A stretch of 64,000 bases of DNA from Breviolum minutum Mf 1.05b.01 (taxonomy: Eukaryota; Sar; Dinophyceae; Suessiales; Symbiodiniaceae). Location: contig DF239132.1 in assembly GCA_000507305.1 (NCBI GenBank), forward strand, positions 124,001 to 188,000, in the 5' to 3' direction. Positions 21,401 to 32,289 of the stretch are shown in pieces. The first letter of the stretch is position 1; each line of letters begins with the position of its first letter. The notes under the pieces were generated by a model that was given only the letters and a program-made list of their open reading frames with translations, was not told the DNA's origin and did no database searches. The position numbers were made by a program, and so were the translations under genes.

Positions 21401-23094
21401 GGTTTCGAAATGCTTTCTGAATAGTTTTTTACTTGTTTCTGAATGAGAATTACAATTCCCTACACATGAACAGATGATTACGAACCACCTATACTATGGG
21501 CCTGTGCCAGTTATAAATGGGGTTATAAGTTATAACTCCTATAAAGAAGGTGCAAGCCCCAAGTACCCATGTATAAGGCCACATGAGTGATAACCCCACC
21601 ACCCCAATACGGCATCCCATCCACCTCCCATCTCTGGCCAAAATGTCGCAACATCAAAACCACCATGTCCCACAAAAGTATCAGAGAAGTCTGCTCGATA
21701 CCAGGAGAAAAGTGGGCAAGCGGCTACACTTGAAGAAATGAAGGCTGGCGAAGTATAGATGCCCAGTTTGGCACACAGGTGCCTTGGTCCGCCGAGCCAT
21801 GGGAAACGGAAATGGACCAACACAAAAAACTCTGGCTTGAAGCAACATGGCTGGCATTGGGCTCCATCCCTTTTCAAAGGAAATACCTTTGAAATGGTCC
21901 ATGTTCCATTGTGATGCTTAAAATGCGTATATGTAAATATAAGTACATATTTAAAAATAAATACTACACACTTTGCGTGGATCTTAAAAAGCACATATGT
22001 TGGCAAAATCTTCCCTACAGAGGAACTGCAACATTTTACTTCTCACAGTGCCAGCCAGCTGCAAAATTGCAAGGAATTTGCTAAGAGAGGTCTGCTGTCC
22101 TCAGATTTGAAGAGATCGAAAGTGACATGACATAGGATTTTATCCTGAGCCACCGATTTGAAAAATGTGAATGGGTCAAGTTGGGCCATCTGTCCAGGGA
22201 TCGGGGTGAACAAAAAATGGAACCACCACCTATTACAGAGCGATCTCTAGTTTTCCTAGTTTTCCCATATCATGTAGTGGTTCCTAATGATCCATGTAGT
22301 GTATCTGTCAGGTAAGGTTGTTACATTTCATGTCAGCCACGTCTCCTCCTCCTCCTCTGCCTCCTCGTCGCCTCCTCTACTGCGACCATCTGTGCCGGGC
22401 TTATCTGTCAGTGTAAAGTGTTCAATGGCACTTTGCATTGTCAAGCTCACGCCCCATATTTTCCATGTGTCCATCCAAGGAACCACGTCTTCTGACATTC
22501 TTTCTGGCATATCTTCCTGACATTCCTGTGACATTCTTTCTGACATTCTTTCTGGCATACCTTCTGAAATGACCTTCTTTCTGACATTTTTTTCTCACAG
22601 TCTTTTTGACATTCTGTCTGACACATCTTCTGAAAAATCTTCTGACATATCTTCTGACATTCTTTCTTTCATCTCTTCTGACATTCTGTCTGTTATTCTT
22701 AGTGTCATTCTTTCTGACATTCTTTTTGGGCATCTCAACGTGGTAACTATAGCATACAGGAAGAGACCTGGGTATATACTACATACTCCACTCAAGCGCG
22801 GTTCTTGTCTACACCAATGGAGGAAAGCCCAGTTGGAGGCCAACATTTTGAATGCCAACATGGTTTTATAGCCCATATGTTCATTTGTTTTGGAGTATGT
22901 CTCAAGATATTTCTGAGATACCTGCAAAAACTAAATATTTCTGGTGAGATATGTAGGGATTCCACACAATTGATCCTCCTGGTTCCACTAACACGCACCA
23001 TTTCTTCGGCCATGACACGATTGGAATCTGCTTCTTTGGACACCCAAAGCTCGTGATTTCCAGGAACATAGAACACCACCTCAACACTCTGAAA
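18478..23094 (-). CDS. Calcineurin-like metallophosphoesterase, main exons
   Basis: The exons and their links are inferred. Exon 22999-23094 has VEVVFYVPGNHELWVSKEAD, with the GNHE metal-binding motif. Exon 21625-21723 has CPLFSWYRADFSDTF and GGFDVATFWPEMG. Exon 21181-21325 has GADAHDPQQPEIAEFFLKL. Exon 20894-21059 has LWTFSHFLPRAELNKSG and ends GHVYGHSHVGQ, with the C-terminal GHxH motif. Exon 18478-18588 has DRVYDGIRYLQQPMGYPSD. Phases join exactly from 21723 to 18588 with GT, GT and GA donors. The order and spacing match a plant and protist family of about 300-400 residues. The N-terminal D-x-H and GD exons were not found and should lie above 23.1 kb. A 70-base candidate at 22030-22104 (TSLSKFLAILQLAG) may fill the gap after GNHE. 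Substrate unknown. Confidence 0.85.
18969..20751 (-). CDS. Two-exon Cys-rich protein nested in a phosphoesterase intron
   Basis: Exon 20518-20751 follows acceptor TTTTGTAG and reads VFFTKHGYDRREAFCKRVIS, then YRTIADRMHLIFGLKH and FLHDDDWQVLAPNPPK. It ends at a GA donor in phase 0. Exon 18969-20318 follows acceptor TTCTTCACAG and is one uninterrupted frame of 449 codons plus stop, far longer than any other exon here. It begins CFRKFENHPILTCCG. Its end has paired cysteines: LTCSHCGHE, LDLCPHHREKGWCQGCGG and LCLHGRRPNLCPLC. The last resembles the C-x-HGR repeat common in dinoflagellate proteins and suggests zinc binding. It lies wholly inside the intron 18589-20893 on the same strand. It could also be an alternative 3' end of the phosphoesterase, since exon 20894 joins 20751 in phase 0. 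No ATG start is clear. Confidence 0.7.
21492..21570. repeat. MITE family A, partial
   Basis: Contains GTGCCAGTTATAAATGGGG and TTATAACTCCTATAAA, but has only one recognisable end. Within a phosphoesterase intron. Confidence 0.5.
22490..22735. repeat. Degenerate 12-bp minisatellite
   Basis: About twenty imperfect units around TTCTTTCTGACA. It lies in the phosphoesterase intron between 21723 and 22999. Because the period is a multiple of three, all three frames per strand stay open. The minus-strand peptides (RMSE and KNVR repeats) are probably not translated. Confidence 0.9.
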
Positions 23095-23099
23095 CTGCA

Positions 23100-24720
23100 A
23101 GTGCTGTGGACTACTTCTTTTATATTAATGTCAGGAGCTCGTGATATTTTTGTGAAACATCCACGTTTCATTCAAGTCTTGTCTTCGTGGTATGTGTCTG
23201 TATTGTTGTTAGTGGTAGATGCTCAGCACCTTGCAACATGAACCCTAGGGTTCCTTGACAAAACTACCCCAAGGACCCCATGGATTTTTGTGGCACCCTG
23301 AAAGGAGGGTCCAAACCCAGTGTCGGTTCAAGAAATTCGAAAATGGAGGAAGTTGTGTGAAGCCGAGCCGAAGGAAAGTGGAAGACAAATAGATGCCAAG
23401 GACTAAACCTTCACTTGCCACTAAAAAGCATTCAAAGAGAGTGTTCTTGAAATCATTATGGAGTTGGGGTATCTCCCATCAAAACCGGCGACACTGTGCA
23501 TGTTACCAGCCTGTCCAGGTCTCTTAACGGATGACATAACAGATTTTGAAAACTCGGGAAAACATAATAACTGGATGAGTCGTAATATAATATACTCATC
23601 ATATGCACGTTGCTTAGTAAATTTTCAAATCTCTCTAGGTATCTACGCCAAAACCCCAAAACCCCAAAACAGGTACCTCTCGGGGATGTTTTTGGGCAAC
23701 GTGACCAAACCGTCAAACGCCGTAAACCCCGACCTGAAAGCGCTCTTTGCAAAGAATTAAGGTCTTCTCCAACAGAGTGATGTTGGTACAAACATCGCCA
23801 CCTTGGATTTGTGTTTGCGGCGAAAGGCGAAAGGCGACAGGCCATGCGATTTCGATGCTTATATGGAAATTGAGTGACCTTATAATATTTATAATAAAAC
23901 ATATATGTTCTCCCACAAATTGGTGGTGAACAGTGAAAAAATGGTGATGAATTTACCATGGTAGAATCCGTAAAGAAATCACCAGATAAAGAAATCCAAG
24001 CCACAAATAATGAGAGCTGCTGTTGGATCACCCACAATACTCTCCAAGTGCTTCATGTTTTCACCCATGTCCTGAGACAATTTTCTAAAAAAAACTGAGT
24101 TGGCAACGGGAACTTGCAGAAAACCTGTTGGTTTATACAAGGTGTTCCCGTACGATCGTTACAAAAGGGATTTAAACCCCGATAAATGGCCTTATAAATA
24201 GGTAACTGGAGTTACAACCTTGTAAGTTGAGTTAGGTTGATGGTTAATTCTTTGTCTGTTCATTGCAGATCTCGGTTGGTGGAGTTGTCCCTTTCTACAG
24301 CAACCATCAGCAACCAGCGATAACATACCCTAGGCATCCATTCATATTAATGTCATATTATGATAATATGTCATATTCTCAGATAGTTGGATTCGGGAGT
24401 TCAATCCCCCTCTCAGCATAACGTCTCGGTTCCTCTAGGTTCCTCTACCATTCTCACGTGATTGAATCCCTTAGGGATACTAGAACCACCATATATAATC
24501 AACACATCAATACTGCTTACACTGATACATTCTTCGCTATGACATTGTGGATTTCCGGGGAAAAGCGGTTCGACACCCCGAAAAATAACACGTCGAGTAA
24601 GCAAGTAAATCCCACCACAGCGAACCCAAGCTGATCCAACATGACCCAACTATTCATTCCAATTGATATTTTTGCATTTCCAACTAACCCAATTCACCAA
24701 CCAACCATCTCAAATCAAGC
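23100..24720. other. Stretch with no confident exon
   Basis: Contains a family H fragment (23935-24005), a partial family A element (24138-24230) and part of family I (about 24310-24420). A 193-codon minus frame at 23456-24037 mixes repeat-derived sequence with a possible exon (GEDLNSLQRALSGRGLRRL) and is not convincing. The missing N-terminal phosphoesterase exons may lie here. Confidence 0.4.
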
Positions 24721-24729
24721 ATCAACATG

Positions 24730-24850
24730 TAGGTCACTCCATGCTAATAGCTTCTGACACTCCATCCGTGGCCACTCCTCCACATTCGTCAATGCCATCG
24801 CGGTGCTGAAGATGTCTCGTAAGGCACTGGGCCAGCGAGAAACAGCGGCG
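24730..24850 (-). CDS. Candidate exon
   Basis: After a possible acceptor CTCTAAG the minus frame reads RRCFSLAQCLTRHLQHRDG and then IDECGGVATDGVSEAISME. GC is clearly above background. A second frame is partly open. It lies between the GWVS-domain exons and the phosphoesterase. Confidence 0.4.
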
Positions 24851-25519
24851 CCTTAGAGAATTTTCCAAGGAGAAATCAGAGGTCTCCGCACTTGAAGGAT
24901 CACTGGAAGGGCTTGGGGGTCTCCCCAGTTAGGGGACGAAAACCTAATCATGTTATGAACCACTCGTTAAATGGGAGAATCCTCCAAGCAGGTTCAAAGA
25001 CACAGAAAAACAGGTGGATAATACAGAAAACACATTCAACTTGAAGCACCTTTTACAGAAAAATGATCTTTCAAAGTCACCCCTAAAAGGGGACACAAAG
25101 CGAAGAGATGCCCAATGTGGGCAGGGAATTCAAGGGTCTGAATAACTGAGACACTATCAGGTGAAATGCACCCAAATGCATGAAAGTATGGCTTTGAACA
25201 AAGGTTGGTGCTTAATTTCTTACTCGCTCGAACCTTTGTAGCTCATGAAAATCTCTTCCAAACAAATTGGTTGAACAAACTCAACTGACTCAGTCATGGA
25301 ACAAACCAGGAACCAAAAAAAACAAATCGATTTTGCCTATCAAATATGTAATGTTTCAAGAGTCTGTTCAATTTAGCATGCCAAGGCAGGCTCAATGAGC
25401 CCAAAAAATCTCCGGGTTACCCATATCCCGCCAGAAATGATGCCTTTGATATCAAAACCACTCTATTTTAGATCAGGTATGGTACCCTACATACATGAAA
25501 AAAATGCGACATGTTGTCC

Positions 25520-26250
25520 ATGTCCAAGCCCAGTCACTCTCAATCTTCGTTGTGCTTTCGGTTTGACGTTCTAACAAGGCTCGACCCTTCAGCGAGATGC
25601 TTACCCATCCCTTGGCGGGACCGTTTCCACTGATCTTACTAAAGCTCAATCGTTCACCTTGTCGCTCGACCTGCGTGATCGGAACTTGTAACTTGAAGAA
25701 ATGGGAAGTTGCATCCGAATTAAAAAAGGATCCATCCGGCATAGGTATCTGTTCATTTAATGACAGTACTATACAGTACATATCTACGTTCCAAATCGCG
25801 CATGAACACTTATTTTTGAAGTCCTCCAGTATTGTATGAGTTAAAAGCAAAAATATAACATTCACCAAGCAAATTCTATACTTTGCGGTGAAACCTTCAA
25901 ATTCACAGCCTTGTTCCTCCCCGATAAACACCAGTGACCATAACCTGCTAACCATAAATAGTGATCCATAATTCCATAATTAAGCTTCTGAAATGATCCC
26001 TATAACTCGGCAATATTTCCCCTACTGGGAGGATCATCCCAGTCGGTAAATGGTTAATAAATCATTCAATAACCATGGCTAGTTTTCGTCCCCAAAGTGG
26101 GGACGAAAATCTCCTTCCAAATGGTTCCCTGATCCTTCAAGTAGGGGAACAGTTTCAAACCTCCAGGTTTCATCGCGACCACTGGACAAACGCCCATGAA
26201 AAACCTCCACAAAAAGACAACCCACCAGTGAAAATAACAACCAACCAACC

Positions 26251-26319
<69 letters not shown>

Positions 26320-26571
26320 NAACCAACCAACCAACCAACCAACCAACCAGCAGTTTTTTTGTACAACCATTGGCACTCCACTGGTGCATACCCTCAACCA
26401 ACCAGTGTTAAAAAAAAATGCTGCTCAACCTGCCTCCTGAACCAAAGCTCCAGTTTCTAAGCGAAGAATGTCTTGTGTCGAAGATAGGCTTGACCCATTC
26501 CGTACCACGATGCCACCTTTATCACCACCACCCAGCACGCGCCAAATGGCAGACATGGCACTAGCAGAATA
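25520..26571 (-). CDS. Dinoflagellate-type GGIVVR/GWVS domain, two exons
   Basis: Exon 26430-26571 (or to 26436) follows acceptor GCTCTTCAG and reads SAIWRVLGGGDKGGIVVRNG, then SSLSSTQDILRLETGALVQ. The second exon, about 25520-25680, follows acceptor CACGCAG and reads VERQGERLSFSKISGNGPAK, then GWVSISLKGRALLER. Joined at a GA donor (CAG then GAGGCA) they give the arrangement GGI-V-R-x-G ... TGALVQ-VER-QGERL ... G-x-GP-x2-GWVS. From memory this recurs in many dinoflagellate proteins, usually as an accessory module. Molecular function is unknown to me. The (AC)n tract at 26251-26319 lies in the intron. Flanking frames to 25473 and 25955 are probably intronic. Confidence 0.75.
26251..26347. repeat. 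(AC)n and (AACC)n microsatellites with an assembly n
   Basis: A run of about 34 AC units ends in one undetermined base at 26320, followed by seven AACC units. The n suggests a collapsed or uncertain repeat length. Confidence 0.95.
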
Positions 26572-26645
26572 CTGAAGAGCAAAAATGTGACAGCACTAAC
26601 AAGATTGGTGGTTTTTGGCCATCCAACTTGAAAAACCTTTTAGGG

Positions 26646-26763
26646 ATCCTGGCTCACCTTCTGAGAATGGTTGAGGATGCAACCTAAATTATATATGCTG
26701 AGGAAAAGATTGCACACCCAAAAAAAGCTATCTGAGAATATGATTGGATGCCAAGGGCTCGAG
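26646..26763. repeat. MITE family I copy 1
   Basis: Shares TCCTGGCTCACC, TGAGAATGG and TATCTGAGAATATGA with 27787-27901. Reduced relatives lie at 50905-50990 and about 24310-24420 (reversed). Confidence 0.75.
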
Positions 26764-27786
26764 CAAAAAAATGGAAAGAACACATGTTGATGATAGAAAT
26801 CATCAAATACAATTTAATTGCTGAAGGTTGGTGTTGTAACTTTCGCTTCACATGGTGAAACCGAAACCAGCCATGGCAAGAAGTGCAGGAGTCGTGTCGT
26901 CATGAAACGTTGGATTTTTTACATTGGAAATAGTAACACAAAAGCTTGCCCTAAACATCAACCCGTCATATTCTCAGATACTGTAGATGATTTGGGTGGT
27001 TTTTGTTAAATCACCTCCGAAACGCATCACGTTTAGGTTCCAAAAAAAAACATGCTCAGGTTTTCGCCAGATTTCCCTAGGGTTGGTTTATTTCACACCC
27101 TGCATCCACGACGAAACTGTAGCACCCTTTGGGTGTGGTTGGAGTTGTTGTTTAAGACTTCAAATTTTGCTTGACAAAAGTGTTGCATTCAAAACATCTA
27201 GGATGAGGATTTTATTGTTGCTTGGTTAAGCCGGGTTTCACTACAAGAAGTGGTTTCTGCCACACCTTTGGTGAAGAAGTCCATGATTCGGAGGCTTCAA
27301 CCATCATGTTCTGCTTAACATGGTTGAGACGAATAAAATAAAATATCTTAGCCTCCTGCAAGTAGGGATCTACCATTCTATATCAACTTTACACACGTCA
27401 GCTTGAGCAAATGTGAATGCAAAAAGCTCCTTAGCAAAAGAAATTGGGACCTGGCAAACAAACCCAAAGATATAGTCCATCTGAAAAATATTAGTCAAGT
27501 TGGAAATCTTCCCCAGGTAGGGGTGAACATAAAAGACATGTGAAACCACCACTTAGTATTAAATACTGTTGAACCAAACAAAACTGCATCACTCGGAAGG
27601 GTTCAAGAACTGTATATATACTTAATTACTAAATGTTTCTTGTCAATACCTACTCAAATATTGTCTTTCAGAATGTCAATACCTACCGGATTCTGTCCAT
27701 CAACAGTATCTCAAGAAACTCATGGTAGGGTTGTTGACGCAAAAAATGACTGGACAAAAAACTAGATCCAAATAAATCCCTACAAA

Positions 27787-27901
27787 TCCTGGCTCACCGA
27801 ACCTGAGAATGGGTTAATGGAGCCTAAACATTATCCGTTCCGGAGCCGATTGGAGACTCGAATCCAATTATCTGAGAATATGACGGTGGATGCCTAGGGA
27901 A
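27787..27901. repeat. MITE family I copy 2
   Basis: Contains ATCCTGGCTCACCGAACCTG, then TTATCTGAGAATATGACGG and GGATGCCTAGGGA. It aligns end to end with the copy at 26646-26763. Confidence 0.75.
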
Positions 27902-28093
27902 TTCAAAGTGAATGCACACTAGTGGGTCAATCAACAGGCAACTTGGTACCAGCATTTTTCACGGTAACACTAAAATGGCAATGGAAGATCCAGTATTCCA
28001 AGATGTATTTTCTATTGAAAATGGGGATTTTCCGTTGCCATGTTAGTTTTTATCAGTTTAATTTCAAACAAAAAACATAGCAAACCGGACCGC

Positions 28094-28245
28094 CTTCTGA
28101 CAAAAATTCAGCCCCCGCGGCTTTTTTTCCAGAAAGAAATTTCACAGCTTCAAGCAGCGTTCGATTCAGCATGGGAAGGTCCACATTGATGTTCGACGAA
28201 GACCAAGTATTCAAATCCATGGCTAAAGACGCATAACTTGTGCTG
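28094..28245 (-). CDS. Exon, unknown protein
   Basis: It follows acceptor GTTTACCCAG. One base plus 50 codons read STSYASLAMDLNTWSSSNIN, VDLPMLNRTLLEAVKFLSGK and KAAGAEFLSE, then one base to a GC donor (GCGGTC). Very strong protein-like composition with a clear helix in the second half. A longer minus frame in another phase (28150-28434) is a shadow. Family not recognised. Confidence 0.65.
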
Positions 28246-28905
28246 CTGGGTAAACCAAGAATACCTTAAAGGTTTGGAGCTAGATGCACCAATCCCACAC
28301 AACACACTAAGGTTTTTTGGTGTTATGTTTTGGGTCAAGTCACATTTTTCAACAAATATTATATTTTGATGGATTAGTTTTGCTGGGAAATTGTCCCAAT
28401 TAGTCGACTCAATAGGAGTTTTGTTTGTCTTCATTTAAAAAGTTCATCATTCTCGCAATCACCATATTAGTTTACCATCCAGGATTTATATCTAGAAACC
28501 TTCCTGCTAAAAGCTTGACGATTCATGAAGTTTAAAATGATATCTGCAGGTCAGGATCCCCTTCACCTGGGGAGATTCCATCATTTCCCCCCCTTTTGAT
28601 GTTGGTTAACCTACGTTGCCTCCATCATCCACATTTCCTTGTTGCCGAAGTTTTAAAACCAAAGGGTAAAATTTCAGGTCCTCAAACCAAAAAAATCCAA
28701 ACCCGAAACAAAAGGTAGATATTTTTTGTTTCAAATAAACAGTAAACACCGTAAACAACTGCACTTAAGCTTTTCTCACTTTTTCTTCCAACCCCATAGG
28801 ATTAATGTATGGTATTTCTGATAGATATCAGAAAAAGTACTTAAATATACCAATCCGTTCTTCCAATCAAAAATCCAGGAGACAAACATGATGAATCTGT
28901 ACTAC

Positions 28906-28971
28906 CTTGGCTAAACCGCCATAGGCATACATTGGCGTACGATCCCATGCCACTTTTTCGCCTGTCCGAAG
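28906..28971 (-). CDS. Exon, unknown protein
   Basis: It follows acceptor AACTCCAG. Exactly 22 codons (LRTGEKVAWDRTPMYAYGGL, then AK) end at AAG followed by GTAGTA. Too short for most searches. Probably part of the gene that includes 28094-28245. Confidence 0.55.
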
Positions 28972-29194
28972 CTGGAGTTTAGGTCATTCAAATAAACCCG
29001 CTGAGAGCATTTTATCCAATAATTGAACCTATGAAACCCTAGACATGCAATGAAAATTACTGAGAAGATGTACCGAAACACCAAAACTCAGGAGGTATGG
29101 CTTGATGTCTATGTAAGGATTCTTACTGTACGTAAGTTCCAGGAAAGCTTCGAGCTGATGCATATTTTTCTTGTGGGTGTGCAGCTCTTCCCAC

Positions 29195-29306
29195 CTTCAA
29201 TGTCTCTTTCACACCGTAATTTTGAGCCGTAGCCATATCTAAAGACAGTTTTTTTGCCAATGCTGCTGATGCTTTAACCATCCATACCAATTGCAAGAAT
29301 GTTGTT
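29195..29306 (-). CDS. Exon, unknown protein
   Basis: After acceptor CCGAGAG come one base and 37 codons: TTFLQLVWMVKASAALAKKL, then SLDMATAQNYGVKETLK. It ends AAG followed by GTGGGA. The helical character fits that of the neighbouring exons. Confidence 0.55.
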
Positions 29307-29332
29307 CTCTCGGAGTGGCAACGTGAACAGTA

Positions 29333-29447
29333 CAAGGTTGGCCCTTACCAGTTTTTAAATCGGTTATGACCCCTATTTCACCCCTGTAAATGGAGTTATG
29401 AGCCCCTACTCATAACTGTTTTGGTTTTGGTCCCACTTTGTACCCCT
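29333..29447. repeat. MITE family A copy
   Basis: ACAAGGTTGGCCC at the left and GTCCCACTTTGTA at the right, with inner ACCAGTTTTTAAAT and CATAACTG phrases. Begins 27 bases upstream of the exon at 29195-29306. Confidence 0.7.
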
Positions 29448-29502
29448 TTAAAAAAACAAAAAAACACGGCCATTCCGAATGTTTTTCCTCCTGTTATCTA
29501 CC

Positions 29503-29603
29503 TGGTAAACTAACAAGGGCTGGCTGAAAAATCTACTACACTATTCGAAGATGTATTTACCTATTGAAAATCGGTGGATTTTCCAGCTAGCCATATGAGT
29601 TGA
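29503..29603. repeat. MITE family D copy
   Basis: TGGTAAACTAACAAGGGCTGG at the left is answered by CCAGCTAGCCATATGAGTT at the right. Inner GAAGATGTATTTACCTATTG. Confidence 0.7.
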
Positions 29604-29623
29604 CTTTTTCAAATGTGATCTGC

Positions 29624-29744
29624 CTGGTAGAACACGACAAAGTTGTTGTTGTAAGCGTTGCATGAAGGGCATCAATTCCACCAAAATGCTTCCAACTTCC
29701 ATAAAGGCGGCCCAAGCCTCGGCAGATTTGGGAGAGCTTTCACA
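29624..29744 (-). CDS. Exon, unknown helical protein
   Basis: After acceptor CTTCATCAG it reads CESSPKSAEAWAAFMEVGSI and then LVELMPFMQRLQQQLCRVLP. It ends CTACCAG followed by GCAGAT, a GC donor. The exon may begin further up (FFAQLAPPLHQ precedes in frame). Gln-rich amphipathic helix. Family unknown. Confidence 0.6.
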
Positions 29745-30159
29745 CTGATGAAGCGGTGGAGCAAGTTGTGCAAAAAAGTAACCCAAGCAACAACAAGGGG
29801 AAAATATGAAAGATATGGGAAACAATGACTGTTTTGAAATCTGTTTTTTTTGGTGATTCTTTATGGTATCTTGTTGGTTGTTTCGAGTAAAAAAAAAGTG
29901 TTTTGGAGTCTGTTTTATTTTTAGGATTCAATTAACAATACACCCTGGAAAATTAACAGCTGGAACTCAACAATATCAACAATGGAGGTTTGGAAGATGA
30001 TTCTCCACTCGATTTCTTGTGATTTCTTAAATTTCAGGGGTGTATCTATAGTTGTTGCTTTCAACCCAGTTGAAGCCATATACTCATCGGATTGGATCAA
30101 TTTCAGCATAAAACGGATGCACATCTTCGACGAATCACCACCTCGAGCTGTAAATGAAA

Positions 30160-30262
30160 ACCTTCCATCCCCATATGCGCCGAATGTACGGAATATGTTA
30201 CCTACCTTTAGCTTGAATTTACGGTAGATGTAGGTAAATATACCATAACTGGAGCATCTGGT
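30160..30262. repeat. MITE family G copy
   Basis: CATATGCGCCGAATGTACGG at the left; TAGGTAAATATACCATAAC near the right. The G relatives at 35670-35722, 40527-40604, 51727-51836 and 61862-61928 share ATGTATGG and the ATTTACCTACAT palindrome. Confidence 0.6.
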
Positions 30263-30631
30263 ATCAAAAAAAGACCAAAAAAAGACAAGTTACGCTGCAT
30301 CGTGTGGAACTTTTCGTGAAGTTGGACTTTGAAGTCGTGTGGTATAAACTGGAGCAAGCATTGAAACCCCCAACTGGATCTAGCTTTGTCAATACGAATT
30401 TCCAGCTTTAAAATCCATCAGTTTCCCTTGAGCAACTTGTTCACATTTGAACATTTGCTGTTAACTCATTTGTAAGCTATATAAAAATGATTTGAAGTCC
30501 AAAAAGTGATATGCCTTGGCCTTGGACTACTTGAAAAAACAAATCCTAAATGTTCAAGTATCCAAGAATTTTTGTTCAGCCCAGCGGGCCATGTCTTGAG
30601 AAAACAACAAAAATACCTATCAACACCTCAC

Positions 30632-30776
30632 CACAGTAGTAGCGGTGCGTATTGTTTCTCCAGGTAGCGAGTCCAGCGCCATGCGCTCCAAGCAAGATAT
30701 TGGCAGAAGAAGCCAATTGCCACTGGCTCCGGATGTCCAACTTCCTTGCCGCCAAGAGTTTTTTTCACCGAGGTCT
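30632..30776 (-). CDS. Exon, two possible frames
   Basis: Acceptor CACCTCCAG and donor GTGAGG are both good. One frame reads DLGEKNSWRQGSWTSGASG, then NWLLLPISCLERMALDSL. The other reads ETSVKKTLGGKEVGHPEPV, then AIGFFCQYLAWSAWRWTRYL. The second is more protein-like, and its aromatic part could be membrane-associated. Strand and limits are firmer than the frame. Confidence 0.55.
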
Positions 30777-31499
30777 CTGGAGGTGGTGAAGGTATGATTG
30801 GATGTTGATGGGGAATAGTGACACAAAAAACACATCGAATCTATATATGTTCTGAATTACCCATGGGTATAAGATTAGCATTGAAATACTGATGTACAAT
30901 CATTCCAAACACATGAATCTTGAAACAAAAACTCCACGCACGGTAAGAATTCGAATCCAAAAATCCCTATTGGGGCCATGTAGAATCATCCGAAGGTATC
31001 CTCACTTGTTCTTAACGGTCACTCTTTGGAGGAACTCACCCAATTTTCGCAAAACAATCTAGCAAAATGCCAATGACTTCATCTTAAATCTAAGGATCCA
31101 CCAAAAGGATCCAAATAGAACACATGATTCATCTCTAAGAAATCTCTATTACTTGGAATTGTTTCATGGAGGGGCTTGGGAAAAAAAAGTAAACACTGTT
31201 TTTCCCAACTGGCTCATTTCAAGGGATTGCTTCCCATTGTAGAAAGTAAACATATAACTTCACCAACTCCAAAACATGGCCCCTCTCCAAAGAACACTTG
31301 TAACCTCACTCCAAAGGTCAACTTGCAAACCAAAAATCACCCCAATGTTTCCAAAAGTCTAGTCTTCCAAACTTCTTTTGAGGAGATGTTTGGACCTCCC
31401 CACAACACCTACTCACCAGGTATTGGGAGGATTTTGGAAGACTATAGGGTAATATATATCAAAAATCCCCCAAACGATTTTTTGCAGGAAGACTTCTCC

Positions 31500-31625
31500 G
31501 ATGTCTTCCAAACACCGAGGCACCACGGAGCTTGGCCGAAATCGGCATAGCGTACGAGTACACCACGCGACCGGCGCCAAAAGGAGGACGTCAACATGTC
31601 GCGCAAGGCGAGCCTTGAAGCAGCG
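31500..31625 (-). CDS. Candidate exon
   Basis: A block of about 58 percent GC in AT-rich flanks. The minus frame reads LALRDMLTSSFWRRSRGVLV, then RYADFGQAPWCLGVWKTSE. Another minus frame and a plus frame are also open. Family A sequence begins just upstream at about 31654. Confidence 0.35.
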
Positions 31626-31653
31626 GAATGTGAACAAAAATCCACGACTTCGA

Positions 31654-31760
31654 AGGTGGGCCCCAAAAATGATCCTTATAAATGGGGTGAAATGGGTAAT
31701 TAGCCCCTATAAATGGCCGGAAATACATGGTTAATTGAATTGGGATTTAAAAAAACATGG
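31654..31760. repeat. MITE family A, partial
   Basis: Starts AAGGTGGGCCCC and includes TATAAATGGGGTG and CCCTATAAATGGCC. The right end is not found. Confidence 0.55.
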
Positions 31761-31884
31761 CACCTCATCCCTTAGTTGGAGGTCACTACCGTTTAGTTCG
31801 GGTCACTTACTACCATTGAAAGGCTCACCCCACCATCACAAAAAGGTCACAACTGATCCAATGAAGGAACGAAAACCATGGCTT

Positions 31885-31965
31885 AAGGTGGGCCCACAAA
31901 GCCAATTATAACATGGGGCACTAAAAAATGGCATTAAAAAATGGGGTTGTAACCCCACAACATTT
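31885..31965. repeat. MITE family A, partial
   Basis: TAAGGTGGGCCCAC at the left, followed by CAATTATAACATGGGG and TTGTAACCCC. Truncated. Confidence 0.5.
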
Positions 31966-32084
31966 GGTCAATTGCTTACGAATTAAAATCGATGCACCTT
32001 AGCTGCAAAATCAAACACGAGGGAGGGAGGAGTAGCATTCACCTGTCAAGAGGGGCACCTAAACGGTATAGTACTTTGACTTGT

Positions 32085-32206
32085 TATTTTTGCCAAAAAA
32101 GGTGTTATAACCCCTGTAGATGGCCTAATAAATGGCTGACTGGGGCTACAGCCCTACTTGTAGGAGATATAAGTCTCCGTCTTTAACTGGTAGGGGACCG
32201 CCCTGT
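32085..32206. repeat. MITE family A, partial
   Basis: Includes TTATAACCCCTGTAGATGGC and ends ACTGGTAGGGGACCGCCCT. The left end is eroded. Confidence 0.55.
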
Positions 32207-32289
32207 ATCAAACAAAAGATATTCTACATTTCAACTTGCTTCATAATTTCTTCCAACAACAGCATAAAACCCTTCTTACTGAAATGTGT

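Noticed and set aside
21539-22006. 155-codon minus-strand frame taken as one exon
   Set aside because: Only CPLFSWYRADFSDTF to WPEMG (21625-21723) is conserved. The rest is intron and family A sequence.
22490-22735. Possible CRISPR-like array
   Set aside because: The repeats are adjacent 12-base units without unique spacers, in a eukaryotic intron.
22328-22927. Charged repeat proteins (RMSE, KNVR units) on minus
   Set aside because: The 12-bp minisatellite keeps all frames open. It lies between two phosphoesterase exons and no splice signals frame it as an exon.
23456-24037. 193-codon minus-strand frame above the phosphoesterase
   Set aside because: It contains family H repeat sequence and a composition shift. 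It does not contain the expected D-x-H or GD motifs of the missing N-terminal exons.
26066-26440. Val-Cys and His-Thr repeat proteins of about 75-120 codons
   Set aside because: Translation of (AC)n and (AACC)n across an undetermined base; low-complexity artefact.
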